A DNA stretch of 64,000 bases from Thermococcus sp. 4557 (GCF_000221185.1 NC_015865.1:1240001-1304000); one strand, 5' to 3'; shown: positions 1 to 10,460, counted from the first letter of the stretch. A program made the numbers and translations. Notes: generated by a model not told the origin, from the letters alone.

Positions 1-485
1 GCGAGCATGTTGTGCGGAAGACCCGAACCGCTGAAGATGGGCAGCTTCTGACCGCGGATGAGGGTGTTCATTCCGTCTATGGCGGAGACACCGGTCTGGA
101 TGAAGTCCCTCGGGTAGGCACGGGCGACGGGGTTGAGCGGTGCACCGTGGACGTCACGCCTGTCCTCCGGGATGATTTCAGGGCCTCCGTCGATGGGCTT
201 TCCGATACCGTTGAATATCCTTCCGAGCATGTCCATGCTGACCGGGACCTTGAGGGTCTCTCCGGTGAAGCGAACGCGGGTCGTCTTGACGTCGAGGTCT
301 CTCGTTCCCTCAAAGACCTGGACGATGGCCATGTCCTGCCTGGCCTCGAGGACCTGACCCTTCCTCTTCTCGCCCCTCTCGGTTTCTATCTCAACGACCT
401 CACCGTAGGCGACGCCCTTGACGCCCTGAACTATCATGAGCGGTCCGTAAATCTTGCTAACGGTTGAGTACTCCATTCCCGGCAT
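1..485 (-). CDS. atpB: A-type ATP synthase subunit B, N-terminal part (partial)
   Basis: Non-catalytic nucleotide-binding subunit of the A1 head of the archaeal A1Ao ATP synthase. The reading frame is open to the window edge, so only about 160 N-terminal residues are present. The translation begins [15 protein letters not shown] and reaches [11 protein letters not shown], both typical of this subunit. Two ATGs compete: 491, which overlaps the atpA stop as TGATG, and 485. I prefer 485 because family members as I recall them begin MPGMEYSTV. The overlap implies translational coupling to atpA. The C-terminus, and probably atpD, lie beyond position 1. Confidence 0.95.
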   Translation of the reverse strand, partial: MPGMEYSTVSKIYGPLMIVQGVKGVAYGEVVEIETERGEKRKGQVLEARQDMAIVQVFEGTRDLDVKTTRVRFTGETLKVPVSMDMLGRIFNGIGKPIDGGPEIIPEDRRDVHGAPLNPVARAYPRDFIQTGVSAIDGMNTLIRGQKLPIFSGSGLPHNML

Positions 486-490
486 CGACA

Positions 491-2248
491 TCACGCCCCG
501 TACCTCTTGAAGAGCTCCTCAAACTGAGCGTTCGTCTCATCAATGAGGGCCCTGACGTTCTCAATCTCGGGTTCGTATTTCATACGTCCGATCTTCTCCC
601 TAACCGGGAGCTTGGCTATCTCGTCAACCGGAACGCCCCTGTCCACGGCCTCCATGGTCTTGTCGTAGAAGTTGAGTATAACGCGCATCATGGTGACCTG
701 CTTCTTCGGCGGGCAGTAGGTGTCAACCTCGTCAAAGGCGTCCTGCTGGAGGAAGTCTTCACGTATCATCCTGGTGACGATGAGCACAGCTTTCTCCCTG
801 TCAGGGAGGGCGTCCGGACCGACTATCCTGACTATCTCCTGGAGCTCGGCCTCCTTCTGGAGGAGCTCCATGGCCCTGTCGCGCATGGCCTTCCATTCCG
901 GATCAACGTTCTGGTGCCACCAGTCCTTGATAGCGTCGACGTAGAGCGAGTAGCTCCTGAGCCAGTTGATGGCCGGGAAGTGCCTCCTCCTCGCCAGATC
1001 TGCATCGAGCGCCCAGAAGACCTTGACGACACGGAGGGTGTTCTGGACGACCGGCTCGCTGAAGTCTCCACCGGGCGGCGAAACGGCACCTATGACCGAA
1101 ACGCTTCCAATCCTCTCATCGCTTCCGAGGGTCACGACACGTCCAGCCCTCTCGTAGAACTCCGCTATCTTGCTCGCGAGGTAGGCCGGGTAACCCTCCT
1201 CACCGGGCATCTCCTCGAGACGGCCCGAAATCTCACGGAGCGCCTCGGCCCACCTGCTCGTCGAGTCGGCCATCAGAGCCACGTCGTAGCCCTGGTCGCG
1301 GAAGTACTCGGCGATGGTGATTCCGGTGTAGATTGAGGCCTCACGAGCCGCGACCGGCATGTTCGAGGTGTTGGCTATGAGAACCGTCCTCTCCATGAGC
1401 GGCTTTCCGGTCTTCGGGTCCTTGAGCTTGGGGAACTCCTCAAGAACGTCGGTCATCTCGTTTCCGCGCTCGCCGCAGCCTATGTAAACGACGACCTGCG
1501 CGTCACTCCACTTGGCGAGCTGGTGCTGGGTAACGGTCTTCCCTGAACCGAACGGACCGGGGATAGCGGCCGTTCCACCCTTCGCCTGGCTGAAGAAGGT
1601 GTCTATCGTCCTCTGGCCGGTGATTAGCGGAACCTCCGGCGGGAGCTTGTTCTTGTAGGGCCTCTTGACACGGACGGGCCAGCGGTGGTACATCTTGAGC
1701 TCCTCAATGCTCCCGTCCGGCTTCTTGACCTTGGCTATGACCTCCTCGATGGTGTAGTCGCCCTCTTCGGCTATCTCAACAATCTCTCCCTCAACCCACG
1801 GGGGAACGAGGATCCTGTGCTCGATGATGCTGGTCTCGGGAACAACACCGAGCACGTCGCCGCCAACGACCTTGTCGCCGACCTTGACCCTGGGCGTGAA
1901 GTGCCACTTCTTGTCCCTCGGAAGGGCCGGGGCGGTGAGACCTCTGGCTATGAAGTCTCCGCTGAGATCCCTGAGGGCCTCGAGCGGCCTCTGAATTCCG
2001 TCGTACATTGCGGTGAGCAGTCCGGGACCGAGCTCAACGCTCAGGGAGGCACCGGTTCCCTCGACCGGCTCACCCGGCCTTATACCTGCGGTCTCCTCGT
2101 AGACCTGGATAACAGCCCTGTCACCCTCAAGGCGGATGATTTCTCCTATGAGACCCATTTCGCCGACGCGAACGACCTCGTACATCTTGGAGCCCTTCAT
2201 CTCGTCGGCGACGACCAGGGGACCCGTAACACGAATTATCCTTCCCAT
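491..2248 (-). CDS. atpA: A-type ATP synthase catalytic subunit A
   Basis: Catalytic subunit of the A1 sector, where ATP is made or hydrolysed at the A/B interface. It has 585 residues, normal for an intein-free archaeal A subunit. It has a beta-barrel N-terminus ([17 protein letters not shown]), the bulge domain, a Walker A loop GPFGSGKT near residue 235, then [31 protein letters not shown]-type nucleotide-binding sequence (quoted here only as a family pattern) and a helical C-terminus. Some Thermococcales carry an intein in the P-loop region of this gene; here the P-loop is uninterrupted. The start follows a good ribosome site (GAGGTGA) and lies 6 nt after atpF. Confidence 0.98.
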   Translation of the reverse strand: MGRIIRVTGPLVVADEMKGSKMYEVVRVGEMGLIGEIIRLEGDRAVIQVYEETAGIRPGEPVEGTGASLSVELGPGLLTAMYDGIQRPLEALRDLSGDFIARGLTAPALPRDKKWHFTPRVKVGDKVVGGDVLGVVPETSIIEHRILVPPWVEGEIVEIAEEGDYTIEEVIAKVKKPDGSIEELKMYHRWPVRVKRPYKNKLPPEVPLITGQRTIDTFFSQAKGGTAAIPGPFGSGKTVTQHQLAKWSDAQVVVYIGCGERGNEMTDVLEEFPKLKDPKTGKPLMERTVLIANTSNMPVAAREASIYTGITIAEYFRDQGYDVALMADSTSRWAEALREISGRLEEMPGEEGYPAYLASKIAEFYERAGRVVTLGSDERIGSVSVIGAVSPPGGDFSEPVVQNTLRVVKVFWALDADLARRRHFPAINWLRSYSLYVDAIKDWWHQNVDPEWKAMRDRAMELLQKEAELQEIVRIVGPDALPDREKAVLIVTRMIREDFLQQDAFDEVDTYCPPKKQVTMMRVILNFYDKTMEAVDRGVPVDEIAKLPVREKIGRMKYEPEIENVRALIDETNAQFEELFKRYGA

Positions 2249-2254
2249 TTCCTT

Positions 2255-2563
2255 TCACCTCTTCAGCTCAACACCAATTGCCCTCCTAACTATCTCCTTA
2301 ATCGCCTCTTCGCCGAACCTAGAGCCGGACTTGTCCGGCACCTGAAGGATGATCGGAAGCGTAACCTCGGGTATCTCAACCCTCTGGGCGAACCTCTCAG
2401 TTATGAGTATTATTCCCACGTCGCCCCTCTCGATAAGCTCCCTGAGCTTGTTCCTGAGCCTCTCAACCTCCAGAGGCGTGTCCTCAAAGGAATAAACCTC
2501 ATGGGCGCCGGCGAGCCTGAACCCCAGCGCCGTGTCCTTGTCCCCGAGCACGGCTATCTTCAT
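2255..2563 (-). CDS. atpF: A-type ATP synthase subunit F
   Basis: Central-stalk subunit F, 102 residues, beginning [19 protein letters not shown]. That segment is diagnostic for the Rossmann-like F subunit. The protein sits with D in the rotor stalk and regulates ATPase activity in related enzymes. Its ATG overlaps the atpC stop by 4 nt (ATGA), indicating coupled translation, and it is followed by atpA in the canonical order. Confidence 0.96.
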   Translation of the reverse strand: MKIAVLGDKDTALGFRLAGAHEVYSFEDTPLEVERLRNKLRELIERGDVGIILITERFAQRVEIPEVTLPIILQVPDKSGSRFGEEAIKEIVRRAIGVELKR

Positions 2564-3660
2564 GCGGCATCACCCGCCATCTCCTTTATCCTCTCTGGCT
2601 CGAGGCCGTCGCTGATGAGCTTGGCTATGGCCCTGAGCTTCCTGACCTCGCGCTCCTTCTGAATGACGTAGCCGAGCGGCGCGGCCACGCTGAGCGGGTA
2701 GAACCTGTTGAGCTCGTTCACCCGAGTGAGGATGTGCCTCTCAAGGGCCCTCTCGAGGACGCTCAGGTCCCTCTCGACCTCCTCCCTGACGTCCCTGATG
2801 ACCGGGCCGTACTTGGTGGAGTCCAGCTCGGCCAGTGCCATGCTGAGGTCGTCCACGTGCAGGAGCGGGTCGAGCCTGACGCTTCCGCCGGGTATGAGCA
2901 TGGGCCTGATATCCTCGGCGGACATTCCAGCGGCCTTGGCCCTGAGGACGGTGAGGATGTTCAGCTTGTCTATCTTCAGCCTGACGAACTCCTCGAGGAT
3001 GACGCGTTCATCCTCCTTTCTGGAGAGGGCGTAGCTGAGCAGCTTGCCGTAGTGCATCCTGTAGAGTTCGGTCTCGAACTCCCTGGGGGTTATCTCCCCG
3101 AGGATGAGCTTCTGGTAGGGCTCCTCGTAGGGGGTGCCCTCGAGCACGACGAGTATCTCCTCCATGGTCTTGGCCCCTGCGATGGCCTTGATCTTCGGGA
3201 GCATGGTTCCGATTTCTATGACGTAGTCCGCTGCCGGCTCCCCCGCCAGCTTGGCCTTGACGACGCTCGCCACGTTCCTGACGTCCCACTCCTCAAGCAT
3301 GAGCCTGAAGAAGGGAGCGGACCTCTTCGGGAGGATTTTAATCATCAGCTCATAGGTTCCGGCCAGGGCTCTCTCCAGGGCCCTCTCTATCGATTCCACG
3401 TCGTAGCTGGAGAGATCTGCGAAGTAGTCCCTGTATTCCGTGTCCTCAAGACCGACGACGAAGTTCTGGAGCGTCCTGCTCTCCGCCAGCTCGTTGAACC
3501 TCTGCTCGGTGAGGAGCTTCGCCTCCATCGCCCTTATCCTGGCGTTGGGATAGGAGTAGGGGGTGTATTTCCAGATTATCCTGGCCGTTTTGTATCCCAC
3601 CCAGGTGAACACCACTGCAAGGGTAGTGTCCAGTATTCCGCTCACCGCTCCTGGTTCCAT
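2560..3660 (-). CDS. atpC: A-type ATP synthase subunit C
   Basis: Subunit C (equivalent to eukaryotic V-ATPase d) is the socket between the central stalk and the membrane ring. The frame can begin at GTG 3669, overlapping the atpE stop as GTGA, or at ATG 3660. I choose 3660 because GGTGAG lies 5 nt upstream. The protein is about 366 residues, mostly alpha-helical, with the [12 protein letters not shown] sequence near residue 45 and three repeated helical units characteristic of the family. It lies between E and F in the expected operon order. Confidence 0.95.
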   Translation of the reverse strand: MEPGAVSGILDTTLAVVFTWVGYKTARIIWKYTPYSYPNARIRAMEAKLLTEQRFNELAESRTLQNFVVGLEDTEYRDYFADLSSYDVESIERALERALAGTYELMIKILPKRSAPFFRLMLEEWDVRNVASVVKAKLAGEPAADYVIEIGTMLPKIKAIAGAKTMEEILVVLEGTPYEEPYQKLILGEITPREFETELYRMHYGKLLSYALSRKEDERVILEEFVRLKIDKLNILTVLRAKAAGMSAEDIRPMLIPGGSVRLDPLLHVDDLSMALAELDSTKYGPVIRDVREEVERDLSVLERALERHILTRVNELNRFYPLSVAAPLGYVIQKEREVRKLRAIAKLISDGLEPERIKEMAGDAA

Positions 3661-3665
3661 CGCCC

Positions 3666-4277
3666 TCACCCGAAGAGAGCCTTGGCGATTTCCGCCCTGA
3701 GCTCGCCTTCAAACCTCTCTATCCTGGCCTCGAAGGTGTTGTCAACCCTAACCGCGCCGTCGGGGGTCTCAACGACGAGGCCGCCTATGGTGCCGACCGG
3801 CTCCCCGAGGCTTACATCGATCTCCCTGCCGAGCCTCTCGCCGAGGGCTTTTCTGAACTCATCGGCCCTCTCTGAGAGGAGCTTCAGAGTTCTCTCGTTG
3901 GAGCGAACGACGACGCTCTCGGAACCGAGCTCCTCAACAGCCTGAACCGTAAGGTCAACGAGCATCGGGAAGTACTCCTCGTCGGGAAGCTCCGCAAGCC
4001 TCTCACGAAGCGCGGTGATGACCTCCTGGATGAGCTCCTCCTGAACGGCGAGCCTCTTCTTCCTGACCTCGAGGCGGGCGTTGGCTACTATCCTCTGCTT
4101 CTCTATCTCTGCCTGGGTCTGGGCCTTCCTCATTATCCACTCGGCCCTGGCCTCGGCCCTCTTCCTCGCTTCCTCCTTGATCTTCTCCGCTTCCTGCTGG
4201 GCCTCACTGAGGATGTACTGTATCTTCTGCTCCGCTTCCCTGTTTATCTCCTGAATGATCAGCTCTGCTCCATCCAT
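3666..4277 (-). CDS. atpE: A-type ATP synthase subunit E
   Basis: Peripheral-stalk subunit E, 203 residues. The N-terminal half is a long charged coiled coil (INREAEQKIQYILSEAQQEA) that pairs with subunit H. The C-terminal half is a globular head ending RAEIAKALFG that binds the top of the A/B hexamer. A strong ribosome site (GGAGGAAGG) precedes ATG 4277. The downstream subunit C frame begins at its stop codon. Confidence 0.97.
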   Translation of the reverse strand: MDGAELIIQEINREAEQKIQYILSEAQQEAEKIKEEARKRAEARAEWIMRKAQTQAEIEKQRIVANARLEVRKKRLAVQEELIQEVITALRERLAELPDEEYFPMLVDLTVQAVEELGSESVVVRSNERTLKLLSERADEFRKALGERLGREIDVSLGEPVGTIGGLVVETPDGAVRVDNTFEARIERFEGELRAEIAKALFG

Positions 4278-4319
4278 CCTCCTTCCTCCTCGCTGCTATA
4301 AAGAAAGTTTTGGACGGAG

Positions 4320-4811
<492 letters not shown>

Positions 4812-4823
4812 TCATGCACCTCC

Positions 4824-6803
4824 TTAAGCTTCAAACTCCAACTCGGAAACTTCTCTTTTTGCCCTGAAGGGCTCGAAGGGTTTACCTTCACCTGAATAGA
4901 ACGTACCGAAAAATTCAACGTACTGGAGACGGAGCGAGTGGACGAACGCTCCGAGGGCGTTGATGGCGACCGAAAACAGCTGGCCGCCGACAAAGAGTAT
5001 GAGACCTATAACTATGCCTATCGGAACGGGGCCTACGCTCACGCCCCAGACCATCTGCACGAGGATGTTGATGACCATCGCTATTCCTGCCGTCGCTAGA
5101 GCCAGCGCCATCAGCCTGGCGTAGCTGAGCCAGCTTCCCACGAAGCCGAAGAAGTCCGAGATTATCAGCAGCACCGCCAGCCCGCCGTTGTTGACTATCT
5201 CCCCTATCGCGAAGAGCACCAGGCCTATTCCAAAGAGGGCCTTGCCCACCATTCCGGCGCTCGGGCTGTTGGTTCCCAGGACAAGAGTCACTATTCCAAG
5301 TATTATGAGCATCCAGGACAGCTGGTCGAGCACAGCCCCCTTCCTGTCGCCGTTCTTGAACTTGACCACGAAGCCGAGGGTGTAGCCGAGGAACAGGTGG
5401 GCTATTCCTATCGCGAGGGCGAGCTGGAGCACCACGAGGGCATCCTGGAAGGTGTCCCAGACGCGCGGAACGGTGAATCCAGCGAGGTCGAGGGCGTTGC
5501 CGAAGTAGCTGCCGAAGATGGCACCCATAATCATGGTGAAGAACGAACTGAGGAGCAGGGTGTAAGAGAACTTGTAGGTGCCGTCGTCGAACTTCCTGTG
5601 CCCCTTGACGAGGAGGGCCGCTATTATGGCTATGATGAGACCATACATGAAGTCGGTGAGCATGAATCCGAAGAAGAACGAGTAGGTGAAGGTTATTATC
5701 GGCGTCGGGTCTATCTCGTCGTACCTGGGAACGCCGTACATCTCGGTGAGCATCTCGAAGGGCCTGGCCCATCCGGGGTTCCTGAGCTTTATCGGAATCT
5801 CGTCGAGCTCCTCCGCACTCGGCTCGCGGACGTTTATGTAGGCCTTGTTCTCGGTGACCCTCTTTATCCCCTCGAGAACCTCCGGCACGTCGGCCCTAGG
5901 GAGCCATCCGGTTAAAGCGAAGGTCATGTTGGTTCTGGCGAGCATCGGCAGCACGGTTGACTTGTCGCGCTCGTTCTCCATCAGCTCCTGGTAGAAGACG
6001 ACGTCGTCGTAGTACTTCTCCGCCAGCATCTCGGCGTCCTTCTTGGCGCTCTCAAGCTCTTCCTCCTTGGCGCGGAGCTTCTCCTCGTAAACCGATATGA
6101 GCTCCCTCGGCGTTCCCTCACCCTCGGGAACCTCGAGCCTCTCGAGGGAGTACTTGGCGAGTATCGGGTTGGCCTTCTCGTAGTCGCGCTTGAGGAAAGC
6201 GAAGACCGCCAGAATCTTGTCCTTGAACTCCTTGGAGACGACGACGGCCCTTCCCTCCGTGGCCTTCTCGACCTCCTCAATGAGGGGCCTGAACTTGTTC
6301 CTGTCAACGGTTCCAACGATTATCTCGAGCATGTCGGTCGATTTGAGGTATGAGACGTCGAGGTTGAGCGCGGAGAGCAGCTCAAGAATCGCGATATCGT
6401 TCTTTATCCTCTCGATCTCGGTCTGGGTGGAGGTTATCTTACCCTCGACGGCCTTTATCTCAGGCTCGACTGTGGCCAGGAACGCCTCAACGTCCTTGAT
6501 GAGCTTCTCCACTCCCTCGTACCGGTACTTCTTCTTCGCCCTCTCACTTGGGAAGATGAACTCCCTTATGCCGCCCCCGGTCTGCTTCTTATACGCCTTG
6601 AGAAAATCGACGAGCCGAGATATGGTTATGCTGTACGAGGCGGCCTTCCTGTGGTACTCGTTCGGCGAGTCCTTCTGTGCCACGTCAACGCTGAGCTCCC
6701 TTATTTCGATCACGCCGTTCTCGTGGAGGTAGGTGAGGAGGCTGTCCTTGTAGCGGTTGAGCGTGATGACCTCTATTTTGACCATCTCTTCAGGCTTGAA
6801 CAT
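4824..6803 (-). CDS. atpI: A-type ATP synthase subunit I (a-subunit stator)
   Basis: Membrane stator subunit, 659 residues, that forms the two ion half-channels next to the K ring. Residues 1 to about 350 are a cytoplasmic coiled-coil arm that anchors the E/H stalks. From about residue 365 there are seven to eight membrane helices. The segment near SFGFVGSWLSYARLMALALA is the most conserved part of the channel. The frame ends KREVSELEFEA. The start at 6803 follows the atpH stop by 2 nt. Confidence 0.97.
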   Translation of the reverse strand: MFKPEEMVKIEVITLNRYKDSLLTYLHENGVIEIRELSVDVAQKDSPNEYHRKAASYSITISRLVDFLKAYKKQTGGGIREFIFPSERAKKKYRYEGVEKLIKDVEAFLATVEPEIKAVEGKITSTQTEIERIKNDIAILELLSALNLDVSYLKSTDMLEIIVGTVDRNKFRPLIEEVEKATEGRAVVVSKEFKDKILAVFAFLKRDYEKANPILAKYSLERLEVPEGEGTPRELISVYEEKLRAKEEELESAKKDAEMLAEKYYDDVVFYQELMENERDKSTVLPMLARTNMTFALTGWLPRADVPEVLEGIKRVTENKAYINVREPSAEELDEIPIKLRNPGWARPFEMLTEMYGVPRYDEIDPTPIITFTYSFFFGFMLTDFMYGLIIAIIAALLVKGHRKFDDGTYKFSYTLLLSSFFTMIMGAIFGSYFGNALDLAGFTVPRVWDTFQDALVVLQLALAIGIAHLFLGYTLGFVVKFKNGDRKGAVLDQLSWMLIILGIVTLVLGTNSPSAGMVGKALFGIGLVLFAIGEIVNNGGLAVLLIISDFFGFVGSWLSYARLMALALATAGIAMVINILVQMVWGVSVGPVPIGIVIGLILFVGGQLFSVAINALGAFVHSLRLQYVEFFGTFYSGEGKPFEPFRAKREVSELEFEA

Positions 6804-6805
6804 CG

Positions 6806-7117
6806 TCAGCTCCCTCTCACGAGTGCTATACCAGCCGAGATGGCCCTCTCGAAGTTGTTGGTGGCCTTCACCTTGAGCTCCTCAATCTCGGCGTTGCCCT
6901 CCTCGAGGACCTTTTTGGCCTCCTCCTCTCCCTCGGCGCGGGCCTTCTCGACGAGGGCTTCCGCCTGAGCCTCAGCTTTCTGTATAATCTCCCTCTCGAG
7001 AAGCTTGGCCTCCTCACGGGCCTTAAGCACTATCTCCCTGGCGTCCTCTTTGGCCTTCTCAATGCGTGCCTCGGCCTGCTTCTCTGCATCAACAATCTGC
7101 TTGATGACGTCCTCCAT
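6806..7117 (-). CDS. atpH: A-type ATP synthase subunit H (peripheral stalk)
   Basis: Short coiled-coil stalk subunit, about 103 residues, beginning MEDVIKQIVDAEKQAEARIEKA. A longer frame from 7156 exists, but ATG 7117 is preceded by GGGGGGC and gives the family start. The charged heptad pattern, rich in Ala, Glu and Lys, runs to about residue 90 and should pair with subunit E. This is the promoter-proximal gene of the ATP synthase operon. Confidence 0.93.
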   Translation of the reverse strand: MEDVIKQIVDAEKQAEARIEKAKEDAREIVLKAREEAKLLEREIIQKAEAQAEALVEKARAEGEEEAKKVLEEGNAEIEELKVKATNNFERAISAGIALVRGS

Positions 7118-7159
7118 GATTAGCCCCCCAATGACCCTGAAAACAGGTTTCCTCACACG

Positions 7160-7195
7160 TCGCTTTTGGCTTCCCTAACCGGTTTAAATAGTTTT
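7160..7195 (-). promoter_or_regulatory. Promoter of the ATP synthase operon
   Basis: On the minus strand an AAAAACTATTTAAACC element (7182-7197) matches an archaeal BRE/TATA box. The expected transcription start is near 7160, about 40 nt before the atpH ATG. No other comparable element lies between atpH and the neighbouring trkA-type gene. Confidence 0.65.
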
Positions 7196-7264
7196 TGGCC
7201 CCCACACCAAAGATATGACGAGGAAGGAACAGAAATGGACATAAAAGTTGAAAAAAATGTCATA

Positions 7265-7957
7265 TTAACTTTCATTGTCGGGTTTTCTCCTCTCGAGTAG
7301 ACCCTTCACGTTGTCCAGTATGCTGTTCTTGGCGAAGACTATGACCTGACCCCTCTCCGGAAGCTTCGTGTCGCCGGACGGGATTATCAGGTTGCCCTTC
7401 TCGTCGTAAACGGCTATCATGAGGGCGTCCCTGGGCAGTTTGAGGTCGCGGACGTACTTGCCAGCTATCTCGCTGTTTTCGTCGATGGTGAAGCGGACTA
7501 TCTCGGCGCCCTCCTTCGGGAAGAGGACGCGGTCAAAACCGGGAGTGACTATGTTCCTGCTTATGTACTCCGCAGCTATCTCCTCGGGACTGATGACGAA
7601 GTCGAAGTAGCGCTTGAGGTCGGTGACCTCCTCGAATATGCGCCTGTTCTTGGGGTTCCCCAGTCTGAGGGAGGTTTTCACCTTGGGATTCAGGTGCTTC
7701 GCCAGTATGCAGGCCAGCAGGTTGGCGTCGTCCTTGCCGGTCAGAGCCGCGAAGGCGTCCGCCTGCTTGATGTTGGCCTCCTCGAGGGTCTTCGGGTCGG
7801 TCGCGTCGCCCTCAATAACCAGGCCGTTGATGAGGAGGGAGAGCTCCTTGGCCCTCGCCTTGTCCATCTCGATTATGGTGACGTCGTGCCCCTCCTCCTC
7901 CAGCATCTTGGCCACGAGGTAGCCGACCCTTCCGGCACCCATTATCACGACGAACAT
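7265..7957 (-). CDS. trkA: TrkA-family potassium channel/transporter regulator (RCK-N and RCK-C)
   Basis: Cytoplasmic nucleotide-sensing regulator of K+ uptake, 230 residues. The N-terminus MFVVIMGAGRVGYLVAKML is a Rossmann NAD-binding glycine motif (GAGRVG). An acidic residue at the end of the second strand (IIEMD) would bind the ribose. Residues from about 140 form a TrkA-C domain (AGKYVRDLKLPRDALMIAVY). The ATG overlaps the secD stop as TGATG, so the gene is coupled to the Sec operon. No membrane TrkH/KtrB partner is in the window. Confidence 0.88.
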   Translation of the reverse strand: MFVVIMGAGRVGYLVAKMLEEEGHDVTIIEMDKARAKELSLLINGLVIEGDATDPKTLEEANIKQADAFAALTGKDDANLLACILAKHLNPKVKTSLRLGNPKNRRIFEEVTDLKRYFDFVISPEEIAAEYISRNIVTPGFDRVLFPKEGAEIVRFTIDENSEIAGKYVRDLKLPRDALMIAVYDEKGNLIIPSGDTKLPERGQVIVFAKNSILDNVKGLLERRKPDNES

Positions 7958-9480
7958 CAGTCCTCACCGAGCAGGTATTTGGCTATTTCAGCGTAGGCCG
8001 GCCTGGTGATGAGGATTCCAATGAGGACGCCGAGTATCGTGGTGAAGGCAAATCCCTTGAGCGTTCCGACGAAGTAAACCAGCAGGAAGCTCATGGCCGC
8101 TATGGTCGTCGCCGCGGATGCGAAGATGACGAAGAACGCCCTTCCCATCCTCCTGAGAACGCTGGCGCGCCTGGTTATCCTCGTGGTCCTCTCGCCGCTT
8201 AGAAGCTCGTCGGTTATGACTATCTGCTGATCGACGCCGGTACCGATCGCCGCGATGATACCCGCGATGCTCGGGAGGTCGAGGTTCCAGTTTATGAGGG
8301 ACGCGAAGCCGAGGATTATTATGACCTCAAAGAGGCTGGTGCTCGCGACTGGTATTGCGATCCTCCAGTTCCGGTAGTGGAAGTACACTATGAGGAGCAC
8401 CGCTATCAGGGCGGCGAGGCCCGCGTAGAGGGCCTGCGTCCTGAAGCCCTCACCGAGGCGCGGGGATATGAACTCCATGCCGACGACGTTGAGCTTGACC
8501 GGGAGCGAACCGCTCTTGAGGACGGTGTAGATGGTGCTGGCCTCCTGCTCGGCGGTGAGTCTGTCCGGGGCGGTTCCAGTTATCTGAACGTCCTGCTGGG
8601 GTTCACCGACCGTGAGACCCTCTCCGAGCGAGTAGGGGCCGTAGAGACCAAGAACCCTGACTATGAGCGCGTGGTCGCTCTCGCCAGGGGCCCTAGGAAC
8701 GTAGCGGACAGTGAGGTTCATTCCCTCCAGCTGGGTCTGCAGGTCCTGCGGGACATCGACGAGAACTATCTTATCCTTGCCCTCAGCGAGTTTGGCTATC
8801 TCATCGGCGCTCTGGTTGGCGTAGGCGACGACGGTTACGTTGAAGGCTTTACCGATCCTCTCCATGAGGGTCGGGGCGTTCGGAGCCTCGGCGTTGAATT
8901 CCGTGCTGTTCATGAGTTTGTAAACCGAGTCAGGCACCACCACCAGGGAGTTGACAGGGGGATCAAGGAACATGTCAACGGGCCAGCCCTTCTTACCGTA
9001 GGCGAGCTCGGCAAATTCCTCGGCGGCGGATTTTGAGATTCTGAACGGAACGGCCCAGCTGTTGTCGGGCTTTATCTGATATATTCCAACGTACTCAACG
9101 TCCTCACCGGTTCCGAACACGGTCCCGGTGAACTCCATGTAGAACACACCCTGGCTCTCGATGACGGACTTTATCTGGTTGGCCTCCTCTGTGGTGCTCA
9201 CGTTAGCGACCTTGACAAGCACTATCTGGTCTCCCTGCGCCTCGACGGTTATGTCCCTAAGTCCAAGGGTGTTGAGCCTCTTTTGCAGTGAATCAACGAC
9301 GAGCTGCATCGTATCACTGTCAACGGGGTGCTCCGTCTGAGCTACGAGGGCAACACCACCGGATATGTCGATTCCATACGTCAGGGGCCTGAGGGCCAGG
9401 GTGGCCACCGAGCCCACGAGGAACAGGATGAGCAGGATTACCCTCCAGTTGAGAAGGAGATTCCTGGTTCTTCTCTTCAT
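7957..9480 (-). CDS. secD: Protein-export membrane protein SecD
   Basis: Accessory Sec translocon subunit that uses the ion gradient to help release exported proteins. It has 507 residues: one N-terminal membrane helix, a large external domain with the P1 signature TYGIDISGGVALVAQTE near residue 35, then five membrane helices from about residue 340. The C-terminal bundle contains IGTGVDQQIVITDELL, matching the conserved SecD helix pattern. It starts in a 4-nt ATGA overlap with secF and stops on the trkA start. Confidence 0.95.
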   Translation of the reverse strand: MKRRTRNLLLNWRVILLILFLVGSVATLALRPLTYGIDISGGVALVAQTEHPVDSDTMQLVVDSLQKRLNTLGLRDITVEAQGDQIVLVKVANVSTTEEANQIKSVIESQGVFYMEFTGTVFGTGEDVEYVGIYQIKPDNSWAVPFRISKSAAEEFAELAYGKKGWPVDMFLDPPVNSLVVVPDSVYKLMNSTEFNAEAPNAPTLMERIGKAFNVTVVAYANQSADEIAKLAEGKDKIVLVDVPQDLQTQLEGMNLTVRYVPRAPGESDHALIVRVLGLYGPYSLGEGLTVGEPQQDVQITGTAPDRLTAEQEASTIYTVLKSGSLPVKLNVVGMEFISPRLGEGFRTQALYAGLAALIAVLLIVYFHYRNWRIAIPVASTSLFEVIIILGFASLINWNLDLPSIAGIIAAIGTGVDQQIVITDELLSGERTTRITRRASVLRRMGRAFFVIFASAATTIAAMSFLLVYFVGTLKGFAFTTILGVLIGILITRPAYAEIAKYLLGED

Positions 9481-10391
9481 TCGCTACCACCCCTTGCCGG
9501 GTTTGAGAGGTACCACTTCAGCACGCCGGCGTTAAGAACCCAGGTGTTCATGAAGTCTGCGAGCAGACCGAAGATGAGGACGATGGCTATGTTGTCGATG
9601 GTCTGGCTGGTGGAGATAATCCAGAGCACGAGCAGAGCACCGAGGGTGGTGGTGCTCATCGTGAATCCAGTGGAGACCGCGGCTAGGTAGGCCTCGTCCA
9701 GAGTGTCCTCCTTTCTTCTAAGGAGCTTGGTGGTCAGGAGGATGTTGCTGTCAACGGTGTAACCTATGAGCATGAGCAGAGCCGCTATCGTGGCCGTTGT
9801 CAGCTCGATGCCGAAGAGGCCCATGAGGGCGACGGCTATTGTCATGTCCGAAAGGGCAGAGAAGATTATAGTCATCGCCGGCACGAGGTTCCTGAAGAAC
9901 AGGAAGACCACCACAGCCATTGCAAGGAACGCGAAGACGAGGGCCCTGATGCCCTGCTGCTGGGCGATTTTACCGAAGGTGGGCTGAACCTCGCTGTGGG
10001 TGTACTCCGCGTTGGGATAGTCGCTCTTCAGTATCTTTATTATCTCCGCGGGATCGGTACCGACGGGAGCGTAAACCCTGATGCCGCTGGTATCGACGCT
10101 GGTGAAGCTCTCGACCCTCACGTCCACTCCCAGCTGAGCGCTCAGGGTCTTGGCGAGCTCATCGGGGTTCGCATCGATTCCATAGGCGGTGACGACCACA
10201 CCACCCTGGAGGTCTATTCCAAGCGTGGGGAAGTTGACCGCGAGCAGAATCAGAGCCGCGAGGAATACCACCAACGGGTACATGATCATCTTTTTGTATT
10301 CCATCTCGGCCAAAAATCCAAGCGTCTTTCGTTTCCTTGCCCTCACGGCATCGCCGGCCGTGGGCTTTGCCTTAGTTTTAGGCTTCGACAT
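9477..10391 (-). CDS. secF: Protein-export membrane protein SecF
   Basis: Partner of SecD, 304 residues. A charged cytoplasmic N-terminus is followed by the first membrane helix at about 35-53, the GIDLQGGVVVTAYGI external motif, and five further helices. These include LIGYTVDSNILLTTKLL, the SecF helix-4 signature. It is the first gene of a secF-secD-trkA operon. A ribosome site GGGTGAAGGT precedes ATG 10391. Confidence 0.95.
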   Translation of the reverse strand: MSKPKTKAKPTAGDAVRARKRKTLGFLAEMEYKKMIMYPLVVFLAALILLAVNFPTLGIDLQGGVVVTAYGIDANPDELAKTLSAQLGVDVRVESFTSVDTSGIRVYAPVGTDPAEIIKILKSDYPNAEYTHSEVQPTFGKIAQQQGIRALVFAFLAMAVVVFLFFRNLVPAMTIIFSALSDMTIAVALMGLFGIELTTATIAALLMLIGYTVDSNILLTTKLLRRKEDTLDEAYLAAVSTGFTMSTTTLGALLVLWIISTSQTIDNIAIVLIFGLLADFMNTWVLNAGVLKWYLSNPARGGSE

Positions 10392-10402
10392 ACCTTCACC
10401 CC

Positions 10403-10460
10403 GTCGTTAGTTTTTGCAAAACTTGTCGTTAGTTGGAAGCGCGGGTTTTAAAATTAGTGG
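10403..10460 (-). promoter_or_regulatory. secF promoter with a duplicated 10-bp element
   Basis: On the minus strand CTAATTTTAAAACC (10447-10460) resembles a TATA box for secF. Downstream of it, the sequence AACTAACGAC (read on the minus strand) occurs twice, at 10425-10434 and 10403-10412. The copies are spaced 22 bp apart, two helical turns. The position around the predicted start site would suit a repressor. No factor is known to me. Confidence 0.4.

Noticed and set aside
12-467. 151-codon plus-strand frame at the window start
   Set aside because: Antisense to atpB, whose minus-strand translation is clearly the conserved protein.
464-1336. 290-codon plus-strand frame opposite atpA
   Set aside because: It is antisense to a fully conserved atpA and has no family features; long antisense frames are common in GC-rich Thermococcus genes.
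491-2248. Intein in atpA
   Set aside because: Some Thermococcales have one at the P-loop, but here the gene is 585 codons with an uninterrupted GPFGSGKT.
2734-3945. 403-codon plus-strand frame
   Set aside because: Antisense across atpC and atpE; no ribosome site and biased composition typical of a shadow frame.
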